Shown: positions 26,092 to 38,538, counted from the stretch's first letter. The stretch is DNA of 64,000 nt from Aphrophora alni (GCA_963513935.1 OY740774.1:28973949-29037948); one strand, 5' to 3'. The notes: generated from the letters alone by a model not told the origin. Program-made: numbers and translations.

Positions 26092-26762
26092 ATCTGAAAA
26101 ATTTATTTTGCATGATACACAATCTCAAAAAGTCGAAATTTTGATATTATGACGGTTTTAGTATTTTATTTCTAATTTTAACAATTACTTTAAAGTACGA
26201 TATCAAAGCTATATGGGTAAATTTTTTTAAGCTCGAGATGTGAAATTTAAAATGGTTTAATTAGTATACTTCTGAAAATTAAATAAACACGTTTTTTTTT
26301 AAATTAAATAAGTCAGTAAAATATAATCTAAAACTGCAAAATGTTAGTTTAAATAAAGTTGATAAATGTTAATAAAAAAAAAGTTTTTTCTATCCCACCA
26401 AGTTAATGCCCAGCTTGAGAGTTAAAATGAAGTAAATTTAATTACAACAATTTTATTTAGTACACTTATCTGTATTTGTAAAATATATTTTTTTAAATGT
26501 AATTTGAAATGGTCGAAACATATTTATTTCCTACACATGCTAACCAAAATGATTACAATGAATCGATAATCTAAATCACTTTCTTAGATGTAGTATTAAA
26601 AAAAAAAAGAGAGAAAAACAATAACTGGCACCAAACTAAGCATTTTCAGATACCTGTTCTTTAAAACTTTATTTTAAAACATTTTTACTTATATCTAGAA
26701 TATGAATACTATATTTTTATTTTATTTTAAATACAATTTTGGTGAAATTTAATAGGAAGGAG

Positions 26763-26880
26763 TTCTCTTGACCAACTATTGCCCCCCCCCCCATCCTAAT
26801 GCTGTTAGAGTATTTAGGGCTAGGAGTCTCTATTTTATATTATTTTTTAAAAGGTGATAATGACCAAAAGGTTTTTCAGT
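26763..26880 (+). repeat. Family B 3' half
   Basis: Contains ctcttgaccaactattgcc, tgctgttagagtatttaggg, gctaggagtctctattttat and gataatgaccaaaaggtttt. A C-run replaces part of the family sequence. Confidence 0.65.
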
Positions 26881-28378
26881 ACTACACGAGCTTGATACAA
26901 ATGGTGCAAACGGCTTTAAGACATTGTCTATAGACTATGTTTCATCTCCGTGTTTTGACAAATATCCTCCAACTTGCTTATAAATAGCCACAAATATCTG
27001 TAATTTATTTACAAATTACTTTTCTGTATTTGAGAGAAAGTTTGTGCAGTATTTTTAAAAATTTAGTTTATGTCATGACTGTACTGCTATCCAAATATAT
27101 AGAAGTAGGCTAAAGGGAACGAAGTTTCTAAATGGAATATTGGACTTAAACTTAATGCATATGTAAAGTAGACTCTATAAAGGCCTAACCAATCCAGTCG
27201 AAGCATAGTTTACTTCAAATCATTATGGTTCTCTGCACCATTCATCTTTATATTTGCTTTACTGAATACCAAAACCCTACTTCTTGACGGAGTTGGGCTT
27301 TTTATAGTGACATACAATGAAGAATTTATATGGAATTTCAACCTTACTGAACTTGAACAGCAAAAATCACTTAATATATTTTTGTATAAAGAAAGTACTG
27401 TCAGTAACTTTTTCAAAATATTGTTAATAAATTGTGCAAAAACTTGTTTACTTTTTCACACAGTAGTGTAGATAAAGTTAAGTCATAGGTCAAAAATTAG
27501 ATGTACTGTTTTGTGATAATCCAAGTGCAAAAGAGTGTTTTTTGGGAAAGATCTCTTTCTAGCATGTGTTGTCTGTCAGTCTATCTCTCTGTATTCATCA
27601 TATGTGTAGTGCTATAACCCCAAACGTGTGAACAGATTTCAATCAAATTTGGTATTTGGGCATTTTTTAACCTTTACTTAAAATTTTAATTTATTAAAAA
27701 CTCGAATTTAATTAAATAAGATTTACACTTAGGGCACATTCGTGGGGGAAAGGGAAGCAAGTTTAAGCATTATTTAAATATATATATTTATATATATTTT
27801 AAAGACATTGTCCATGATTCATTTTTGCTTTTTTACTGACTACTACTAAACTGAAATTTTTGCTGACAAATAGTTTTGGTCTCTTTTATTTAATTTTGGG
27901 GATGTGTGAGTGAATAAGTTTGTGCTTTGTTTCTTTAATAATTTATTTTACTCATATCTTCTGACATTGTTGTAGTTTTTTTTTTTTGATAACTTAACAT
28001 TTGGGTACATGGCATAGGCCCCTAAGTTAAACTTAAAATTTTCCAAAATTTGATTAAAGAATCCATTCAAATCATTTCGGTCACAACCTCCCCAAATTCC
28101 ATTTTATATCTGACTCAACAGTTATATGTTTAAAAAAGTGAAAAAAGAATTCGGCTACTATCTTAAAAAATCTAATATCTCATTATCGTCCCAAACAGAA
28201 TATGAACGTTTATGAAAAACACAACTGTTAATGAAAATACTTTTAGCAATCAAAATTTGATCCTACAAAAAATTAACCCTGATTATCATCCAATTCATTT
28301 TATAATGCAAACTCCAAGTGTTTTTCACAAGCAGTTTGGCACATTGCTTTAAACCTTGAGCCTTTATATACTTGTCGT

Positions 28379-28622
28379 TTGAAGGTGAAAATATTCTTGG
28401 TCATCATAGGAAAGGAAGAAAAGAACATAAAATAAAGACCTCTATCCCTCAAAAACTCTAAATAGCATCACGGTTGGAAAAGAACAAGAGTTGGTCAAGA
28501 AAAATCTCATAAATACTTTGAGAAGAAGGATCCAACACAAGACTATGTGAAGAAAGTTGTATATCCAGCAAGGGGTTCCTCAGAATTACAAAGCTCATAC
28601 TCATTAAATTGAGCCTCTGAGG
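28379..28622 (-). repeat. Family B, near-full copy, reverse; the last copy in the window
   Basis: Reads from ttcttggtcatcataggaaa through aaagaacaagagttggtcaa to ctcatactcattaaattgag. No family B copy was recognised between here and 64000. Confidence 0.7.
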
Positions 28623-29862
28623 GTGAACATATATATCTTCGTCATTTTAAAAATATTGAATATTTTTAGAACAACATAAAAGGCTCATATTCACTTTCTG
28701 ACCAATAACCTCTGCTAGAATATTTTATGGAATAGTGACAAATACATTATTAGTTTTTATATTGGTTGTGGGAGAAGTAATGCAATGCTTGTGCTTTGCA
28801 ATTTTATACTACAAATTTTATGAAATGCAGTTTTTAATATGAGATGTCACTCAATACATTTTTCGTTATTAATAAATAAATAATAATTCTTAACACAACA
28901 GAGTCTATTTCATTGGGTATTGTGTGGCTAGACATTAAGTTTTTCATCATTGCAATCCTAGCTTTCATGATCAGGATTCGATAGGTCACTTTTCCACAGG
29001 TCAGCCAAGGGCTCATATGCCAGTAAATATTATCCTAAATTTGAATGCTGGGTGCAAAATTTCACCAAAATTTAAACAAAATCTGTATATGCAACTATGT
29101 GAAACTATGTATGTTATACAGCACCATGGCCAATTTCCTGCTGTTTTTACTGATGACTCAAACTGGCATTTTTGTCAAAATTGGAACTAAAATGTTTTAT
29201 TTAAATCATTTAGAGATTACAATTTAAGTACATTAGTTGAATTAGATTTTAATTAGAGTTTTGGGTTTCAGTCTTATGTAACTGGTGACTATTTATTTAT
29301 TTACCGATTCACTTATCCATTGTTCCATGAAACATGTGACATATCATGGTTACAGTTTATATATAGTTATTATAAAAAGAAATGCTAAATAATGTATATC
29401 CAAGATGACAATCAATCAATGTTTAAACAAATATTGATTATTATTGGCCAGAATTAGTACCATTGATTAAGAATCAGAGTTCCCCAATACTTTAACTTGT
29501 TTTAGTTAAAAATAGTGTTACTCTACTGCTATTTATATTTAACAAATTAAATCCCTTTCTATGATTGGGGGTAGGGGTATATCCAAGATTCCATACTACT
29601 ATCTTCATTTTTACAAAACCCATTAAGGCTGTTTGTAGATTTACAACAAAGATCAAGCCTATGTGGATAATAGAACTCCCCCACCCAATTCTTTCCTGTT
29701 ACCTTGCTATACATCCCTACTTATTATTTCCTACAGCTCTGCTTGTCAATTGTGGTGGGAGGCAGGTTTCTTCCTCTCCGATCTTTTGTTTGTTGTAAAC
29801 CTATAATATCTTTCTATTACTCTTTATATATTAAACAGTGACACATTAGTTTTCTTTTCCAG

Positions 29863-30018
29863 ATCACAGTGTCTGATAATGGGTCACCACCTCTTTCATC
29901 TACAACAAGAGTTGTCATCATTGTGGATGACATCAATGACAATGGTCCGGTTTTTGATCAGTCTTTTTATCATGTTGTTATACCTGAATCACGACATCAA
30001 GACTCATCTGTTGTTCAG
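29863..30018 (+). CDS. kug: Fat-like protocadherin, internal exon b (EC end, DINDN linker, start of next EC)
   Basis: The exon has 156 bp, exactly 52 codons, phase 0 at both ends, between the acceptor tttcttttccag and the donor CAG|GTTGGT. It starts ITVSDNGSPPLSSTTRVVII, the last strands of an EC repeat with the xxDNG calcium site, then the linker DDINDNGPVF, a canonical DxNDNxPxF calcium-binding hinge. The next repeat starts FDQSFYHVVIPESR, where the Glu of PES is the usual strand-A calcium ligand, and the exon ends DSSVVQ. Fat-like proteins are very large single-pass cell-surface cadherins; fly Kugelei acts in planar cell behaviour of epithelia. In this order and with these sequences the exon matches the middle of the FAT1/2/3 EC array rather than classical cadherins. 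The donor is weaker than those of the neighbouring exons. Confidence 0.93.
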
Positions 30019-33000
30019 GTTGGTATTGAAACATTTGTTATTTTCTTTATTAGTTATAGAAATTATATTAATAGTAGTGTGAGTATGTTTACTTTACTAG
30101 TGTTTTAATTTTGTTTATAAAATATTACTTTTATACAGGTTGTGTAACTCTGTTTAAAAAAAAACTTATAAAAATTATCATATTCCTGTATAGATCAATG
30201 AGGTTTTTTTAGCTAATATTCATTATAAAATAATTGCAAGTGCAAAACAGATTACCTTGAATTTCGTAGTTGTATTTTATAACAGAAAACAGATTTTAAG
30301 GATTCTTGTGGTCCAGTTTTCATAGAAATAAATGGTGTAAAAAATATTAGATAAACTTTCTAAAACACTATACTCGAAACCAAACCCTTAACATATCAAA
30401 AGCATGCGTCACAATTTTCACGAAAATCTAAATTAAGTGATTAACTCAAAAAGTGAAAAATAACTGTGGATCCATGGAAATTCATCATATCTCTGTCCCA
30501 ACAATTTCGATCAAATTTTGGTAAACTGTATAGATTAATGGTCAAATCCAACATAAAACAAATATTTTAATGAATATAAATACTGTAGTTGAAAAATACT
30601 GAAATGAATCTTGAAGATGTCTAGCAAAGTTCGTTTTGAATATCATAACAAACCTCATATCATAAGTACCTAACAATATCATAAGTACCTAACAAACCAT
30701 AAATTTTTGCTATGTGTCTGATATTTTGATTTTGATCAATAATTTTCACATTTTACCAAACGGTGCTACCAATTTTGAGATCTACAATTATGTTCCTAGT
30801 TCTATATATCCAAGTTTTATTTTATTTTTTGTCTGAATAATTTCTTAACTTAAACTTCCAAGGAGATACAATGATTTAAAGTCCAGTGATGGACTTAAAT
30901 GGGTAAACGAGAATATTAATAACCAAAATAAATATTTGAAACCAAAAATATACAAAAATTTAAACTATTTAATTTAAAAAAAAAAATTGAGTGTTGGAAT
31001 GAATGGATATTAGTCTCAAAATCATATCTTGAAAGTTAAGAGTAACTGTTGTAACACTAAAAATATATTTAGTCTCTTTATTTCTTTGGGTCAAAGCCAT
31101 TCTTCATCACGATCCCTATAGATTTATTGTGGAAAGTGACTTTGACTATAATATGTCCTATATTCTAGCCAGGATACTTTTGCAGCTCATGAGTGCCATG
31201 TGGTGAGCATCTCTAAAATCTTCACCCACAGATATCCTACCGAATTCATTGAATCTCTCCCATACAAACATAAGGTGTTCTGCTGAATCCATTCCATTGG
31301 AGTAGAATTGACATGTATCATCTTCTATCCCCTATTTTCTTAAAATGAAATCTCACTTGGTAATGACTGGGCAACAGACCTATTGTCCGACTTAGGACAG
31401 TTACACCCAATGGTAAATATTGTATGGCTTTCGTCTTCAAAAATAAAATAAATCTCTTTAACTATCCAAGCCTTGTAATTTCCTCCCAATGGATGGACCA
31501 GTATCTCTCTGTATAGATGTAAACATATTTCCTTAGATGCCCTTTGGACTTTCCAAGGACGGTTTAGAACCATGAAGGAATCTTTGAGCACTAGATCCAG
31601 CAAGGTGAGGTGAGCTGCTGAATCGTGCCTCCATGATCATTCTCAAATTTTGGGGTGACATTGTTCATCATAGATATATCATTCATTACATTAAACAACC
31701 TCACATTAGCCTGGATTCAAAGGTGAATGATTTCAGAGCAGCTTAGCCATTTGAGAATATATGCCCTTCTGTATCCTCTTGCACATAGGTAGTTTTGTCT
31801 TCTGCATGGAATATTGATGGAGAGTAACCAAGAAGTATAGATAAAGTGTTTCTTGGTTCGTAGATTCTAGCTCTTAGCTCATTCTTTCCTTTTATGTTAT
31901 TAAAATATCATTAAATTCAAATCTTAATTTAATTACAAATGTTAGTGTATATCCAAGTTTACCTCATATATACACTAACTATTGTTTGTTAACCTGATTA
32001 AAGTTTTGAACTTAGCAAGTGAACTTTGCACTTACGTGAACTTTCATTACATTCTGCCTGCATTTGATTTCTTTAAACTACTGTTGTTCGAGTCTACTGT
32101 AGTTTGACGACTTCCTTTGATATCCTTTTATGAGGTGATTAAATTTTAGTTTTCAAATTTGTTTTTACTCCTGAGTATCTAGATTTTGTCTAATGTAAAA
32201 GTGTTGAGAACAAGTTCATCTTTTCCTTTATAAGTTTTAACTTGATGGACTCGTCTTTACAGTTTGACATGTGAAAAAGTTTTTGAATTTAATACCTATA
32301 ATGACTGTTGGACAAAAAATTGTTACATTGAAATTCATGTGTATTTAAAATGTCTTGCCACCATAAATTTGATATAAAAAATTCCATCAAACTTTTTAAA
32401 GTTGTTGACTTTCATTAATATACAAATTAGGTTAAAATATATTTTAAGAAGTATTGAGGCAGGGAATGACTTTGTTTTTGCTTTATTTGGCTACATATAA
32501 AATTTTAAAATTACGAGTTTTTTATAAATGTTTGAAAAATTTAACACTAAAAAATTTGATGTTGAGATTTTCACAAAATATATGTTTGTAGTTCTCAAAA
32601 TTCTAAATTGTGGATTTTTGGAATAATGACTGTCTGCCTCTGCAGTTTTCTAAAGCTCAAAATAGACATGTTTTAATCAAACTTAATATATTGACATCAT
32701 TTACTCTTATCTCCAGGCTTTTAGTTTGTTTATTTAATAGTTCCAAAATTTGAACTGAGTGCCATTAAAAATTAAGACATTTGTTAGTTATTAGTTTTTA
32801 GTTATTCTGATGTGTGTTAAAAATTTGTTAGTTTTTATGTAGTCTGGAAAAAAAAAATCATTCGGAAAGATTTCTTAGAGTGTCATTTTTATTCTGATTA
32901 GGAATAAAATTCTTTGATTTGTATTAAGTAAAAAAGAATGTATAATTACTTCATCAATATTATTATATAATTCTAAAGACATTGTAAATGTATATAGACT

Positions 33001-33292
33001 ATCAAGGTAATAAATATATTATAAAATGTTAAATTAGAATAGAGATAAGAAAATGTTTGTCAAAAAGAAATTTTTTAGGTTTATCCACCAGATGGCACTC
33101 ATTGTTACCACATTTCAATCTTTAACTGACATAATCTCAAATTAACACTACTTATTTATTTACTAATATTAGGCTCAAAATAAAATAATTACCCAATTTC
33201 AGACTTTATCATTTCTTAATCACAACTTTTTATTTAATTTTAAGTTATATCGATTATTTTTCTGATTAATTTCATTGGTGTGGACAAATTAG
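30019..33292 (+). other. Intron between exons b and c
   Basis: The intron is 3.3 kb. It contains a decayed LINE 3' region on the - strand (31100-31880) and a short direct duplication near 30655-30700 (two copies of atcataagtacctaacaa). I see nothing else in 30100-31080 or 31890-33280. Confidence 0.85.
31100..31880 (-). pseudogene. Decayed non-LTR retrotransposon C-terminal region
   Basis: On the - strand around 31160-31330 a frame reads DDTCQFYSNGMDSAEHLMFV followed by WERF. This is the Cys/His knuckle near the end of R1/Jockey-type reverse-transcriptase ORFs (CxxC...AEHxxxxCxRF), with some Cys lost. An 87-codon open stretch at 31340-31603 lies upstream in another frame. The sequence is clearly less AT-rich than its surroundings. 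Confidence 0.55.
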
Positions 33293-33400
33293 AACGAAGT
33301 GGAATCAAGTGAATCAGAGATTGGAATTGAATCATTACTCGACAATGGAACATGGGAGAGTTTGGACATTGACAATGAGTTTGGAGAGCCTTTGTTCAGG
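33293..33400 (+). CDS. kug: Fat-like protocadherin, acidic exon c inside an EC repeat (possible cassette)
   Basis: This stretch of 108 bp (36 codons) is open in phase 0 between an acceptor (tggacaaattag) and a strong donor, AGG|GTAAGA. The peptide begins NEVESSESEIGIESLL and ends NEFGEPLFR. It holds 11 Asp/Glu and one basic residue, and an NGT sequon. The closing EPLFR followed by VLAVDKDSG of the next exon matches, from memory, EPLYR followed by VIATDKDEG in FAT1, where the same repeat also carries an unusually long loop between strands A and B. The exon is therefore probably genuine and ancestral in position, although the insect loop is longer and acidic. Both flanking junctions are phase 0, so skipping it would leave VVQ joined to VLAVDKDSG, also a normal-looking cadherin strand. 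The polypyrimidine tract of the acceptor is poor, which fits regulated use. Confidence 0.8.
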
Positions 33401-34644
33401 GTAAGACCGGAAACAGCTGTCTATTTGTTACCCAAATCTGTTATGCATACCTGCTTGTAGTCTATTTACCTTTTCAACAACTGCAATATCATCAATGATG
33501 TATATGCATGGATGATTCTCTGTTTATATCTATTGCCTATGCCTTTCTGTTTGTACATAACTAACTATGTGTTATTATCTGGTTCTATAGTATGCATTGT
33601 AAAACTTTTATTTCAGTGCATATTTTGTTGACCATTTTCTTCTCCAATAGCCTAAGCTTTTATTGTGAAAATTAAATAGATTGTAAAAATACTACAAATA
33701 TTGATTTATTTCTAGCATGTTTTGTATGCTGATATAAAATTCATTGAGTGACTATAGGTAATTTTAAATAATGTTGAATTTTAAATTATTATTATTTTTA
33801 ACTGTGTAACAGTCAGTTAGATTTCTTTAACTGCCAGTCATTTTTTGGTGTTTTCTAAACACATTTTCTTAAATTTACCAGAAGTTATGAAAATTATGTA
33901 GTGTTGTAGTTTTACTATAATTTTTAAATGGGTTTTAAACTTGCATATAGTTTTTACTCAGCTTAACCTAAACAATATTTTTGTATCAAGGAAATAAAAC
34001 AACATTAGTCCTAATATATTTTTGTATCAAATAAGCAACAATACTATTTCATTACCGGTACTCCTATGAACATATTATTTTGGTGTGTCTGACTTTCATT
34101 AAATTCAACATATTGATAGAAACTGCAACATCTGAAGTAATACTGTGGACATTGTGGCAGCGTGTTATTTTAAAAAAAACCATTATAATTTTTTCCGTTA
34201 GTAGCAGAATGCTTCAAAATATGGCAATTTTGCTATATACCTAAATTTTGGTGTGTCCATGTTTTCTGTTAAAAATTTTTGACTGACTTTTTCTTGAAAA
34301 AAGTTTTAAACATTTTGTAATTTTTGTTTTGTTTTTATATATGCTACAGTTAAGTTACTTTATATTACAAACATAATATTAAAAAAGAGCTAATTACAAG
34401 CATAAAAAAAAAAATACAAAGTTATGACTATTTTTATAAACGCTTATAAAAGTGTCCTATTCTTGAACTAGAAGGAAAGTTCTCGGCAATATAGAACACT
34501 ATGTTTCAGAAAAAGTCTGCCGCTAAAAGGGACACTAGGGCAATGGATATATGATTTCTCATTGTTCCTTCATGGCACATAAATGTGGGAATTACACACA
34601 CAGGTGTATTTGGACATGTGTGCATGAACTTATTTGTATATTTA

Positions 34645-34670
34645 TATATGTGTGTGTGTGTGTGTGTGCG

Positions 34671-34736
<66 letters not shown>
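34645..34736. repeat. (TG)n then (TA)n microsatellite
   Basis: About ten TG units are followed by about 32 TA units, ending at attgtgtgc. Confidence 0.97.
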
Positions 34737-34739
<3 letters not shown>

Positions 34740-35819
34740 GTGCATTCGTGAATTTGGTTGCACACTTCATCCCATAGATTTGAGTTAGATTGTAAAAATG
34801 TGTTTTTTGTGTGTATTTGTTTTTAATGATAATTTTATATCTTTCTTTTTTACATATAACTTATTTCTATTTTAATATGTTATATTATGTAAATAAAATT
34901 ACACTAGGTGAACTTCACTCAAGAAATCATAATTATAGGTTTTAGGTAAAAAGTATTGTGGATTCAAAAACATCCTGTTAAATAAAATAAATCACACTTG
35001 TTTGTTTAGGACTAAAATTTCCAAATCTGATTACAAACTTTCAAATACACAAAATTTCAATACATGAAGGATCAAAATGAACGTTCTTGTCATGGTGATG
35101 TTAATTGGCAATATGTTACAGTTTAATGTATTTGTTTTTATTACCCACATACGTTTCAAACACTTGAATATGACATGGCAACCAATAATCATCAAAATAA
35201 TATGACAATATGATTTTAGATAACACTTGTTTTCAATTCAATTTTGATGTTACGATTACATCATTCAAAGAAGTGGGTGCAAATAATTTCTGAAAGATCT
35301 GCTGTTAGTATTGTTATTTTTACCAAAGATCAATTGTTTTCTGTACATTTAAGACACATATTTTAATAGTTAGCCTAACAATTTTGTACATCCAGTACTT
35401 TAGTATAATGTTCTAATTTGTATTTTTACCATTTGTTCTCTATCATGCTTTGCCTTGTATGTGCTTTTCAAAGTTGTATCTCGGTGTGTGCTTTAACTAA
35501 TAACCTACTGCAGATACTATTAATTCTTTCCTAAGTATTTTAAAATGTAAATACTGTAGTTAATTAAATGTTTAATTGTTTGTTTATTATGTCTTCCTCT
35601 GGGTATAAAATTTGACTTTTATCAGTGATATTGAAACATTTATATATTTTTGAAATTAAAATAATTTCTATCCTAACAAAAAACTAAAAATAATAAAAGC
35701 AGTTTAAATTTAATACATTTGACTTGTCTTGTTGATAAATATTGTTATATAGGTACCGTACTTTTATCCTCTTTGATAGATTTTTCTCAAATTAAAAGCA
35801 AAACATATGAGTTGTATTT

Positions 35820-36480
35820 AGAAAGTAAGTTCTGATCGACTATTAACACAAGAATACACTTCCAAACCATTTTTATTGCTATTTGATTTACATACTTTAC
35901 ACACTTTTTCTGCTATTCTTGAGGCACTTGTTATAACAGGGCACCAGGTAGCATCTCTTCATCGTAAGATGCCACCTGCTATCCAAACCACATGTTAAGG
36001 TCTTGTTTGACCTTATATTCTTTTTTAGAACCTCTGGCCAGTAAGAAAGTTGAAATACATGAGAGACGTTTTGTGCAAGGTCTGAAATGTAGATCTGGGC
36101 CAAAAGGATTGTTTCCACTTAAAAGTCATGAGGAGATGTTTCGGCGACAGTGTTTGGAACATTGTCATATCAGTACAATGCCACGGATTACATGCTTTTT
36201 TGTTGCTTAATTTGGATCTCGACACAATTTCTTAAACATTTCATAATAACCACACGTTTTGAGGCATGAAGTCCACAAGTAAAACTCTGTCTGTACACTG
36301 TGCACATGATCTTCCGAATAGAAAACATCTGCCTGAATTTCGTTGTTAGTTGCAATGAAAGTATGTCTTTTACTCCATGTATTGTCACTTCAATTTAGGA
36401 TTTGCGTGCCACAACCATGTCTCGTTCTCAGGGACTATTATTTGGCTCCAGAATCTTTCTTTTTCTGACTGTTTTTTATC
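35820..36480 (-). pseudogene. Decayed mariner-type transposase
   Basis: On the - strand, in order but in different frames: ETWLWHANPKLK (36400-36440), VLLVDFMPQNVW (about 36270), then an HLF/LK-like stretch in 36050-36160 and YNKCLKN (about 35930). This is the order of mariner (SETMAR-like) transposases: ETWVH...GVLLVDF...SDYHLF...KCI/L near the end. Several stops and shifts interrupt it and no terminal inverted repeats were found. Confidence 0.6.
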
Positions 36481-37530
36481 TCTGCCCTAGGTTTCATTTT
36501 GTGTTGTTCTGTATACATCTTCAGAACCTAGTTAGTGCTGTATACATCTATTTTTCCATATGTTATTAATATTTTTATTTCTTTAGAAGGACGAAAATCC
36601 ACACGGACCTCCAAATTTTCCACAGTTCTGAATAGTACTAAACTCTTACTAGCTAAGAGTCCCCACCTTCTCTTTCTCTCTCTTTCATAAAACTAGGGTG
36701 TAACCATGTCAGCATTACTCCAACCAGTGAGAGTCTAAGCTTCAGAGCTCATTTTCATACATTACTTGAGTTGTTAAACTGATTGGACCTCACCTCAGCT
36801 GTTTCAGCTGTTCGTAATTACTCTCATGTTACTCTCTTATTCTTCTATTGCTTTATGCATGTACTCCCTCCCTAGCGTCACTATCCTCGATCATCCACCT
36901 AATAATGTCATCCAGTGTTAATTGGACACCTTATAAGGTTGTGCATTTTCATTTTTACCCCTTCCACTGTTGGCACTCAAAGTAAGTTTGATATGTCTTA
37001 TCAACTTCTTCATAATACCAACATCTATCATCAACCAATTTTAATATTTTAGACAAATTACAAAGACTCCATGTCCAGTAAGGAACTATGGCATTCCCAT
37101 GCTATCTTTCTCTTCAGGTCCTTACATCACTATTTAGTCTTCTCATCGAAATTGCTGTCGTTTCCATATCTCGCTCCCACCATTTCTCATCGCCATATCT
37201 TTTCTTCATTTGCTTCTGTTGGTTGTCATTTCTTTATTATGTTAACTCTGGCTTCTCTCTTCAATTTGCAAATATATTAGGTGACTCTGGCAATCACCTG
37301 TGCAGTATCCATGGAGATTGTCAGATAACCACTGCAGAGGCACACTTTGTTGCACTTTACTAAATGTTTCCCTGTGTATATGGCACTAAGTAACATATTT
37401 TAAGGTGGGAAATGCATTTAGGTTTTTTGTGTATCTTTACTAACCCTGGTACTGTAATTACTAACAATAAACATGTAGTAATAAATTACCTCATTTGTTC
37501 CGTCATGTGACTTTACTTGTCTTGTTCTCA

Positions 37531-37563
37531 AGACGCGTTTCGGAGTCGGGACTACATCTTCAG
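37531..37563 (-). ncRNA. Hammerhead-ribozyme core with minimal stem III
   Basis: On the - strand: CTGAAGA, then a helix II (TGTAGTC, loop CC, GACTCCG, with one mismatch), GAAAC, then GCGTC. GAAACGCGUC is the minimal two-pair stem III arrangement described for hammerheads of Penelope-like elements, with GUC as the cleavage triplet. Flanking CAA upstream and TTG downstream can pair as the start of stem I. All invariant core residues are present. Whether it cleaves cannot be told by eye. Confidence 0.65.
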
Positions 37564-37803
37564 TTGTATCTCTGTAGAGGTCGTCAAAACATTAAAACAT
37601 TTACGAAGACATATATAATATTACACACACACAAAATGAACATACACATGTATACTTAGTTACCGACATAATGTTTATAGAGCGCACTATAAACATTATG
37701 TCGTTAACTAAGTATACATGTATATGTGCATTTTGTGTGTGTGTAATATTATATATGTCTTCGCAAATGTTTTAATGTTTTGACGACCTCTACAGAGATA
37801 CAA

Positions 37804-37835
37804 CTGAAGATGGAGTCCCGACTCCAAAACGCGTC
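37804..37835 (+). ncRNA. Hammerhead-like core with substituted G12
   Basis: The right-arm partner reads CTGAAGA, TGGAGTC-CC-GACTCCA, then AAAC and GCGTC. Helix II is perfect here, but the G before AAA is an A, so the GAAA core is broken and activity is unlikely. Confidence 0.55.
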
Positions 37836-38538
37836 TTGAGAACGAGACAAATATAGTCACATGACGGATCAAATGAGGTAATTTATTACTACATATTAAT
37901 TGGTAATCATTATTGACTTGAACACCAACAATGAAAATTAAAACTGTAATTGCTTATGGAACAACCAATAGTTTTTCGTTTTCTTCTATAGCATTCTTAT
38001 AGTGTCATTACAAAATCAATATGTTTATTACTCGGCAATTTATTTGGTTAACACGTCCACAAAGTTCTAATTTTATTTCTTCATGTATGGATTTATTACA
38101 TTTGCACTAACAAAGATAAATTTTGAGTATTAATTATGAGAAAGACACAACAAATCTAATGTGATCACTAAATAATATTTTGTATTTTGTGAACTTTATT
38201 CTTGAAAAATTTATAATTTTTTTAACCAAAAATGGAAATACAATTAGGGCAACATTTACAAAATAATCATTCAATGCTAAATCTATTATTTGTAAATAAT
38301 GCTACACAAATATGTGTTTGGGTTTTGTTGGAGGTAGTTTGAATAACTTATTTAATAATAATAATAATAATACATAATTTTTATAGATAATGTAAAGTAA
38401 TGCTCGGTGTCAGTCCATACTTTCTTAAAATCTATCATTTTTATTCACAAAGGTGTTGTAACTGATAGTAGTTTTAATTCGCCAATCCTATACTCACATT
38501 AATTATGAATTAACATTTTACTTATTTCTATGTTACAG

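Larger units (their letters stand above)
13139..29862 (+). other. 16.7-kb intron of the Fat-like gene
   Basis: This intron separates two exons whose encoded peptides are adjacent (EHILE and ITVSDNG), so it should contain no missing constitutive exon. It carries most family B copies, family A copies near 15000, 19436 and 21050, two degenerate tandem arrays (17925-18545 and 19855-20410), a LINE tail (22566-22770) and a poly-T run at 26069-26091. Stretches 13140-14990, 24740-26060, 26885-28370 and 28630-29860 hold only AT-rich sequence with no recognisable feature. Confidence 0.85.
37473..37894. mobile_element. 422-bp foldback element with 208-bp inverted arms
   Basis: The arms 37473-37680 and 37687-37894 are inverted copies differing at only a small number of positions, around a 6-base spacer. 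Each contains a TG/AC-rich stretch, a tatataatatta block, and a hammerhead-like core. The layout resembles the inverted arms of the Penelope-like remnant at 52614-55899 with the coding part absent, although the sequence differs. No clear target duplication is visible. The intronic transcript could fold into a very long hairpin. Confidence 0.85.
33401..38538 (+). other. Intron between exons c and d
   Basis: The intron is 5.1 kb. It holds a (TG)n(TA)n tract at 34645-34736, a decayed mariner transposase (35820-36480, - strand) and a foldback element with a hammerhead-like core (37473-37894). The stretch 36490-37470 is less AT-rich than its surroundings but gives no recognisable protein. Nothing is seen in 33410-34640, 34740-35810 and 37900-38530. 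Confidence 0.85.

Noticed and set aside
27540..27680. tctgtcagtctatctctctg...cagatttcaatcaaatttgg, resembling sequences near 4350-4430, 11640-11710 and 44460-44580
   Set aside because: The shared words are short and the copies cannot be aligned with confidence by eye. Possibly an old insect repeat, but not strong enough to list.
34551..34788. Open stretches with long (YI)n runs
   Set aside because: They are translations of the (TA)n microsatellite, not proteins. The same holds for 60766-61118 on the - strand.
36490..37380. GC-richer region with open frames at 37071-37363
   Set aside because: No splice-flanked exon, no recognisable domain and no codon pattern. It may be old transposon sequence, but nothing specific supports that.
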